Shown: positions 57,392-64,000 of the stretch, one piece after another
How the letters are laid out: every line of letters starts with the position of its first letter
Numbering within the stretch: the stretch's first letter is position 1
Notes under the pieces: model-generated
Database searches by the model: none
The model's input: the letters and a program-made list of their open reading frames with translations, nothing else
What the model was told of the DNA's origin: nothing
Translations under genes and position numbers: made by a program
Source: Nothobranchius furzeri
Lineage: Eukaryota > Chordata > Actinopteri > Cyprinodontiformes > Nothobranchiidae
Reading direction: 5' to 3'
Length of the DNA: 64,000 nucleotides
Assembly: GCF_043380555.1 (NCBI RefSeq)
Contig: NC_091756.1
Coordinates: 55,508,841-55,572,840, forward strand

Positions 57392-57834
57392 TCTTGTTTA
57401 GGATGTCAAAATTGTCGAAACTCAAGGATTTAAGATTCAAAATGAAGCAGTTTATTATGTTGTCCTAAGATAAGAAACAGGCTAGGTTTGATTTTGTTAG
57501 TTATTTTGACATCAATCTTTTTTGTACCAATCAACATGGCAATTCTTTTAAGGATCATTGTCAAGATTTCCAAGACTTTGACTGCATCTGTTATGCTAGT
57601 GTTTCTAACATGGACATGATATCCTTACTCTTTTGGTGTTCAATACAGGGAGGACTTCAAGACAATTGGTGCAGAAATCAGATTTTTTGATAAAGAGTTG
57701 CATCTTTGATTGAGGTAGTGTGTCAAACAATTGAATGCCTCAATGCACAGAAATAATTTCCCTCACAGAAATAATTTCCCTCACATTGATCTTTGTTCTG
57801 TTACTTCAGAAGAAATTAATTTTGAACTGAAGCT

Positions 57835-57906
57835 GGGCTCATCCGGGAATTGAACCCAGGACCTCTCGCACCGGAAGCAAGAATCATACTACTAGACCAA
57901 TGAGCC
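57835..57906 (-). tRNA. tRNA with Pro body and CCG (Arg-type) anticodon, A-type copy 6
   Basis: All stems form: the acceptor GGCTCAT/ATGAGCC is perfect (pair 6-67 is A-T where other copies have G-C), the anticodon stem CTTGC/GCGAG has one G-U, and the T stem CTGGG/CCCGG one G-U. The loop is TTCCGGT, so the anticodon (57872-57874) is CCG, reading CGG (Arg). A single C-to-G change at 57873 (plus strand) relative to the CGG copies explains it. Confidence 0.85.
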
Positions 57907-58378
57907 GGGGTGCAAAGAGGGCAATCTTCAAGAAATTTCAGTTAACGTTCAACAATTTAATTGGTAGGGATGAACACCTTATCTGAACTACAAACCAATA
58001 GCATTGAAAACTACGTCAGGATAGGCTGTACAGTATCTCACAACCGAAAGAAGTCGATATTCTTGGAATGGGTTATCTATTCCTGGAAACATGGTACCAT
58101 TTTTAATGTTTTCACACAAATACTGAAAGATTAACTTTTCATCTAGTACTATCAACTAGCAAACGTGAAGATCTTTCCCTCATCTTTTGTTCAAGGGAAA
58201 ATTCAGAGGGTTCAATACAATTGGGAGTTGTCCTAAAGAGAATGTTTATCTTGGGTCTTTATCAAATAAATAATGGGCTGTGTGTGAAGAAAACCCCATC
58301 TTGTCAGGTACTTTTTTTCACTTCATTTATAAGTTTATCATACTTGGCAAAAACACTTCTAAACAATGATTGTACCTA

Positions 58379-58450
58379 GGACACGCCTGTGATTTAAACC
58401 CGGGACTTCTCGCTCCCTAAGCGAGAATCAAACTCCAAGACCAACAAGCC
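58379..58450 (-). pseudogene. tRNA-Pro (AGG) pseudogene, B-type
   Basis: Typical B defects. Confidence 0.85.
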
Positions 58451-58910
58451 ACATGTTTAAAAAGCTAATTCTTGAGGAAACTCAAAGATTCAAGATAAAA
58501 CTATCACAGTTTATTACATTGTCCTAAGATAAGAATGAGGCTAGGTTTGATTTTGTATTCTTGATTCAGGTAGTAATTTTGACAACCACCTTGTGATCTT
58601 GTTTTTACCAATCCACATGGCAATCTTTTGAGGATCATTGTCAAGATTTCCATGACATTGACTGTATCTGTTATGCTTGTGTATCCAACATTAACATGAT
58701 GTCCTTACTCTTTGATTTTTAATATAGGGTAGAATTAAAATGACTAAAGAGTTGGCACAGAAACAAGATTTAATTAAGGGAAAAGATTCATCTTTGAATG
58801 AGGTAGTGTTGCAAATGATTGAGTTGCGGTATGATCAGAAATCTTTCTCCTCTATTTCCTTTATTTATTTTCAGTGACTTCAAAACATGTTCTTCTTGGC
58901 AATGATGGCT

Positions 58911-58982
58911 GGGCTCATCTGGGATTGAAATCCAGGGCCTCTAGCACCCAAAGCGACAATCATACTCCAAGACCAATGAGCC
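58911..58982 (-). pseudogene. tRNA-Pro (TGG) pseudogene, C-type
   Basis: Typical C defects, with the GATGGCTGGG downstream variant. Confidence 0.8.
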
Positions 58983-59424
58983 TCTTGTTTAGGATTTCAA
59001 AATTGTCGAAACTCAACGATTTAAGATTCAAATGAAGCAGTTTATTATGTTGTCCTAAGATAAGAAACAGGCTAGGTTTGATTTTGTTAGTTATTTTGAC
59101 ATCAATCTTTTTTGTACCAATCAACATGGCAATTCATTTAAGGATCATTGTCAAGATTTCCAAGACTTTGACTGTATCTGTTATGCTAGTGTTTCTAACA
59201 TGGACATGATATCCTTACTCTTTTGGTGTTCAATACAGGGTGGACTTCAAGACAATTGGTGCAGAAATCAGATTTTTTGATAAAGAGTTGCATCTTTGAT
59301 TGAGGTAGTGTGTCAAACAATTGAATGCCTCAATGCACAGAAATAATTTCCCTCACAGAAATAATTTCCCTCACATTGATCTTTGTTCTGTTACTTCAGA
59401 AGAAATTAATTTTGAACTGAAGCT

Positions 59425-59496
59425 GGGCTCGTCCGGGAATCGAACCCGGGACCTCTCGCACCCGAAGCGAGAATCATACTACTAGACCAACGAGCC
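59425..59496 (-). tRNA. tRNA-Pro (CGG), A-type copy 7, intact fold
   Basis: Fully paired acceptor, anticodon and T stems. The T loop is TTCGATT, giving a canonical B box GGTTCGATTCC, the best in the array. Strong candidate for a functional gene. Confidence 0.9.
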
Positions 59497-59726
59497 GGGG
59501 TGCAAAGAGGGCAATCTTCAAGAAATTTCAGTTAACGTTCAACAATTTAATTGGTAGGGATGAACACCTTATCTGAACTACAAACCAATAGCATTGAAAA
59601 CTAAGTCAGGATAGGCTGTACAGTATCTCACAACCGAAAGAAGTCAATATTCTTGGAATGGGTTATCTATTCCTGGAAACATGGTACCATTTTTAATGTT
59701 TTCACACAAATACTGAAAGATTAACT

Positions 59727-59778
59727 TCCAGGGCCTCTAGCACCCAAAGCGACAATCATACTCCAAGACCAATGAGCC
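59727..59778 (-). pseudogene. tRNA-Pro C-type, truncated by a deletion
   Basis: Only the 5' 52 nt of a C-type tRNA remain (acceptor 5' strand to the variable/T-arm edge). The plus-strand junction AACTT|CCAGGG joins it to the flank of A copy 7. Confidence 0.85.
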
Positions 59779-60200
59779 TCTTGTTTAGGATTTCAAAATT
59801 GTCGAAACTCAAGGATTTAAGATTCAAATGAAGCAGTTTATTATGTTGTCCTAAGATAAGAAACAGGCTAGGTTTGATTTTGTTAGTTATTTTGACATCA
59901 ATCTTTTTTGTACCAATCAACATGGCAATTCTTTTAAGGATCATTGTCAAGATTTCCAAGACTTTGACTGTATCTGTTATGCTAGTGTTTCTAACATGGA
60001 CATGATATCCTTACTCTTTTGGTGTTCAATACAGGGTGGCCTTCAAGACAATTGGTGCAGAAATCAGATTTTTTGATAGATTTGCATCTTTGATTGAGGT
60101 AGTGTGTCAAACGATTGAATGCCTCAATGCACAGAAATAATTTTCCTCACATTGATCTTTGTTCTGTTACTTCAGAAGAAATTAATTTTTAATTGAAGCT

Positions 60201-60272
60201 GGGCTGATCCGGGAATTGAACCCGGGACCTCTCGCACCCGAAGAGAGAATCATACTACTAGACCAACGAGCC
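60201..60272 (-). tRNA. tRNA-Pro (CGG), A-type copy 8, degenerate
   Basis: Mismatches in the anticodon stem (CTCTC/GCGAG) and in the acceptor (ATCAGCC). The B box is intact. Likely impaired. Confidence 0.65.
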
Positions 60273-60744
60273 GTGGTGCAAAGAGGGCAATCTTCAAGAA
60301 ATTTCAGATAACGTTCAACAATTTAATTGGTAAGGATGAACACCTTATCTGAACTACAAACCAATAGCATTGAAAACTAAGTCAGGATAGGCTGTACAGT
60401 ATCTCACAACCGAAAGAAGTCGATATTCTTCTAATGGGTTATCTATTCCTGGAAACATGGTACCATTTTTAATGTTTTCACACAAATACTGAAAGATTAC
60501 CTTTTCATCTAGTACTATCATCTAGCAAACGTGAAGATCTTTCCCTCACCTTTTGTTCAAGGGAAAATTCAGAGGGTTCAATACAATTGGGAGTTGTCCT
60601 AAAGAGAATGTTTTTCTTGGGTCTTTATCAAATAAATAATGGGCTGTGTGTGAAGAAAACCCCATCTTGTCAGGTACTTTTTTTCACTTCATTTATAAGT
60701 TCATCATACTTGGCAAAAACACTTCTAAACAATGATTGTACCTA

Positions 60745-60816
60745 GGACACGCCTGTGATTTAAACCCGGGACTTCTCGCTCCCTAAGCGAGAATCAAACT
60801 CCAAGACCAACAAGCC
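60745..60816 (-). pseudogene. tRNA-Pro (AGG) pseudogene, B-type
   Basis: Typical B defects. Confidence 0.85.
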
Positions 60817-61272
60817 ACATGTTTAAAAAGCTAATTCTTGAGGAAACTCAAAGATTCAAGATAAAACTTTCACAGTTTATTACATTGTCCTAAGATAAGA
60901 ATGAGGCTAGGTTTGATTTTGTATTCTTGATTCAGTTAGTAATTTTGACAACCACCTTGTGATCTTGTTTTTACCAACATGGCAATCCTTCGAGGATCAT
61001 TGTCAAGATTTCCATGACATTGACTGTATCTGTTATGCTTGTGTATCCAACATTAACATGATGTCCTTACTCTTTGATTTTTAATATAGGGTAGAATTAA
61101 AAACACTAAAGAGTTGGCACAGAAACAAGATTTAGTTAAGGGAAAAGATTCATCTTTGAATGAGGTGGTGTTGCAAATGATTGAGTTGCGGTATGATCAG
61201 AAATCTTTCTCCTCTATTTCCTTTATTTATTTTCAGTGACTTCAAAACATGTTCTTCTTGGCAATGATAGCT

Positions 61273-61344
61273 GGGCTCATCTGGGATTGAAATCCAGGGC
61301 CTCTAGCACCCAAAGCGACAATCATACTCCAAGACCAATGAGCC
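61273..61344 (-). pseudogene. tRNA-Pro (TGG) pseudogene, C-type
   Basis: Typical C defects. Confidence 0.8.
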
Positions 61345-61768
61345 TCTTGTTTAGAATTTCAAAATTGTCGAAACTCAAGGATTTAAGATTCAAATGAAGC
61401 AGTTTATTATGTTGTCCTAAGATAAGAAACAGGCTAGGTTTGATTTTGTTAGTTATTTTGTCATCAATCTAGTTTGTACCAATCAACATGGCAATTCTTT
61501 TAAGGATCATTGCCAAGATTTCCAAGACTTTGACTTTATCTGTTATGCTAGTGTTTCTAACATGGACATGATATCCTTACTCTTTTGGTGTTCAATACAG
61601 GGAGGACTTCAAGACAATTGGTGCAGAAATCAGATTTTTTGATAAAGAGTTGCATCTTTGATTGAGGTAGTGTGTAAAATGATTGAATGCCTCAATGCAC
61701 AGAAATAATTTTCCTCACATTGATCTTTGTTCTGTTACTTCAGAAGAAATTAATCTTGAATTGAAGCT

Positions 61769-61840
61769 GGGCTCGTCCGGGAATTGAACCCGGGACCTCT
61801 CGCACCCAAAGCGAGAATCATACTACTAGACCAACGAGCC
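61769..61840 (-). tRNA. tRNA-Pro (TGG), A-type copy 9, intact fold
   Basis: All stems are fully paired; anticodon TGG, T loop TTCAATT, discriminator C. Candidate functional gene. A TIR element is inserted 106 bp upstream on its 5' side. Confidence 0.88.
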
Positions 61841-61946
61841 GGGGTGCAAAGAGGGCAATCTTCAAGAAATTTCAGTTAACGTTCAACAATTTAATTGGTA
61901 GGGATGAACACCGTATCTGAACTACAAACCAATAGCATTGAAAACT

Positions 61947-62510
61947 TAGGCCTAGTCCACACGTAGCCGGGGTTTTTTAAAAACGAATATCCGCCCCTCC
62001 AAAAACTTGCATCCACACCACCTCGTTTTAAAAAAGAACTCTGTCCACACGTACCCGGATAAATACGTTGTTAAGGACATGCCAGACCTGTAGGCGGCAG
62101 TACTTCCCCCGTTCTCAACCTCGTCCTTCATCTGTGGTCTTCCGCAAGGAGCAGTAATTCCTCTTATAAAAACAAACAAGCAGAAAGCGCTTGGACAATT
62201 GATGGATCGGGTAGTGACAGAGCGCAGCTCTGAAGGCTTCCATGATGTCGGCTAGTGTAAACACAGGTCGCACACGTGATTTCAGCATTTTTTGTCGCGG
62301 AAAGTGACGTTGCGGACCTTAAAACTCCGGTTTTGTCCGTCCACACGCAGACACCCAAAACGGAGAAAACTCAGATCTTCACTTTGGCCGGAGTTTTTAA
62401 AAAGATCCGTTTTCGTGTGAAAAAACTCCGTTTTCGTGTGGATGACAGGCCAAAACGTAGAAAAATATCTACGTTTTGGCAGATCCCCGGCTACGTGTAG
62501 ACAGGGCCTA
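61947..62510. mobile_element. 564-bp TIR element (CACACGTAGCCGGGG family), copy 2
   Basis: The ends AGGCCTAGTCCACACGTAGC and GCTACGTGTAGACAGGGCCT are inverted. It matches 18825-19377 in reverse orientation, including the ACGTAG hairpin near one end. Removing it restores the array sequence GAAAACTAAGTCAGG almost exactly. No clear target duplication. Confidence 0.88.
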
Positions 62511-62875
62511 AGTCAGGATAGGCTGTACAGTATCTCACAACCGAAAGAAGTCGATATTCTTGGAATGGGTTATCTATTCCTGGAAACATGGTACCATTTT
62601 TAATGTTTTCACACAAATACTGAAAGATTACCTTTTCATCTAGTACTATCAACTAGCAAACGTGAAGATCTTTCCCTCACCTTTTGTTCAAGGGAAAATT
62701 CAGAGGGTTCAATACAATTGGGAGTTGTCCTAAAGAGAATGTTTTTCTTGGGTCTTTATCAAATAAATAATGGGCTGTGTGTGAAGAAAACCCCATCTTG
62801 TCAGGTACTTTTTTTCACTTCATTTATAAGTTTATCATACTTGGCAAAAACACTTCTAAACAATGATTGTACCTA

Positions 62876-62947
62876 GGACACGCCTGTGATTTAAACCCGG
62901 GACTTCTCGCTCCCTAAGCGAGAATCAAACTCCAAGACCAACAAGCC
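62876..62947 (-). pseudogene. tRNA-Pro (AGG) pseudogene, B-type
   Basis: Typical B defects. Confidence 0.85.
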
Positions 62948-63403
62948 ACATGTTTAAAAAGCTAATTCTTGAGGAAACTCAAAGATTCAAGATAAAACTT
63001 TCACAGTTTATTACATTCTCCTAAGATAAGAATGAGGCTAGGTTTGATTTTGTATTCTTGATTCAGTTAGTAATTTTGACAACCACCTTGTGATCTTGTT
63101 TTTACCAACATGGCAATCCTTTGAGGATCATTGTCAAGATTTCCATGACATTGACTGTATCTGTTATGCTTGTGTATCCAACATTAACATGATGTCCTTA
63201 CTCTTTGATTTTTAATATAGGGTAGAATTAAAATGACTAAAGAGTTGGCACAGAAACAAGATTTAGTTAAGGTAAAAGATTCATTTTTGAATGAGGTAGT
63301 GTTGCAAATGATTGAGTTGCGGTATGATCAGAAATCTTTCTCCTCTATTTCCTTTATTTATTTTCAGTGACTTCAAAACATGTTCTTCTTGGCAATGATG
63401 GCT

Positions 63404-63475
63404 GGGCTCATCTGGGATTGAAATCCAGGGCCTCTAGCACCCAAAGCGACAATCATACTCCAAGACCAATGAGCC
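63404..63475 (-). pseudogene. tRNA-Pro (TGG) pseudogene, C-type
   Basis: Typical C defects, with the GATGGCTGGG downstream variant. Confidence 0.8.
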
Positions 63476-63917
63476 TCTTGTTTAGGATTTCAAAATTGTC
63501 GAAACTCAAGGATTTAAGATTCAAATGAAGCAGTTTATTATGTTGTCCTAAGATAAGAAACAGGCTATGTTTGATTTTGTTAGTTATTTTGACATCAATC
63601 TTTTTTGTACCAATCAACATGGCAATTCATTTAAGGATCATTGTCAAGATTTCCAAGACTTTGACTGTATCTGTTATGCTAGTGTTTTTAACATGGACAT
63701 GATATCCTTACTCTTTTGGTGTTCAATACAGGGTGGACTTCAAGACAATTGGTGCAGAAATCAGATTTTTTGATAAAGAGTTGCATCTTTGATTGAGGTA
63801 GTGTGTCAAACAATTGAATTTCTCAATGCACAGAAATAATTTCCCTCACAGAAATAATTTCCCTCACATTGATCTTTGTTCTGTTACTTCAGAAGAAATT
63901 AATTTTGAACTGAAGCT

Positions 63918-63989
63918 GGGCTCGTCCGGGAATTGAACCCGGGACCTCTCGCACCCGAAGCGAGAATCATACTACTAGACCAACGAGCC
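63918..63989 (-). tRNA. tRNA-Pro (CGG), A-type copy 10, intact fold
   Basis: All stems paired; anticodon CGG, T loop TTCAATT. Its downstream flank has the duplicated TTCCCTCACAGAAATAAT segment seen in copies 6 and 7. Candidate functional gene at the window edge. Confidence 0.88.
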
Positions 63990-64000
63990 AGGGTGGAAAG

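Larger units (their letters stand above)
47216..64000 (-). repeat. tRNA-Pro tandem array (1.57-kb higher-order repeat)
   Basis: Successive A copies are 1571, 1571, 1570, 1064, 1590, 1590, 776, 1568 and 2149 bp apart. The full unit contains three tRNA-Pro-like sequences A, B and C in plus-strand order, spaced about 543, 532 and 496 bp. The odd spacings come from a missing C (1064), a missing B (776) and a transposon (2149). B and C flanks are clearly homologous to each other (CATTGTCCTAAGATAAGAA against GTTGTCCTAAGATAAGAAA); the A flank is more diverged. This points to an old ~520-bp one-tRNA monomer that became a trimer and was then amplified. The array continues beyond the window. Confidence 0.95.

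Noticed and set aside
47216..64000. CRISPR-like regular repeat array
   Set aside because: The repeat unit is over 1.5 kb, the repeats are tRNA-Pro sequences with long homologous spacers, and the genome is a vertebrate.

Overview
The window is vertebrate genomic DNA, most likely from a teleost fish. The reasons are a multi-exon vertebrate gene with GT-AG introns, a dense load of fish-type DNA transposons (hAT, Tc1, small TIR elements), L2/Rex-type LINE 3' ends, tRNA-derived SINEs, and long CA/GA/TA microsatellites. The species cannot be named from the sequence alone.

Positions 102-33186 (+ strand) hold the 3' part of one endocytic adaptor gene, which I read as eps15l1 (EPS15-like 1). The window contains 20 coding exons joined by GT-AG splice sites. 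They give 809 in-frame residues: the end of EH domain 2, a Ser/Pro-rich linker, EH domain 3, a coiled coil, 17 DPF motifs for AP-2 binding, a proline-rich SH3 ligand, and two C-terminal ubiquitin-interacting motifs. The upstream exons (EH1 and the start of EH2) lie outside the window. The introns carry inserted elements, several with target-site duplications that fix their ends: hAT copies with 8-bp duplications, a TTAA-flanked element, a TTA-flanked element, a Tc1 copy nested in another TIR element, a solo LTR, SINE and LINE fragments, a perfect 76-bp-arm palindrome, and a ~950-bp CA/GA tract 36 bp from a splice donor.

Positions 33187-34900 are the probable 3' UTR. Positions 35.1-47.2 kb are repeat-rich and show no convincing host gene. 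They contain a 1.2-kb hAT copy, a LINE reverse-transcriptase relic on the minus strand that is split by a GTF2IRD2/ZBED-type hAT (itself carrying another inserted element), a TA microsatellite, and unassigned sequence.

From about 47.2 kb to the window end lies the most striking structure: a tandem array of tRNA-Pro genes and pseudogenes, all on the minus strand. The repeat is a higher-order unit of about 1,571 bp holding three diverged tRNA-Pro sequences (called A, B and C here) spaced about 500-540 bp apart. I count 28 tRNA-Pro-derived sequences. A-type copies are often intact (anticodons CGG or TGG), while B (AGG) and C (TGG) copies are mostly broken. One structurally sound A copy has anticodon CCG, an arginine-type anticodon on a proline tRNA body. 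The array also shows a crossover between B and C flanks, a deletion into a tRNA body, and two later transposon insertions. It continues past the right edge.
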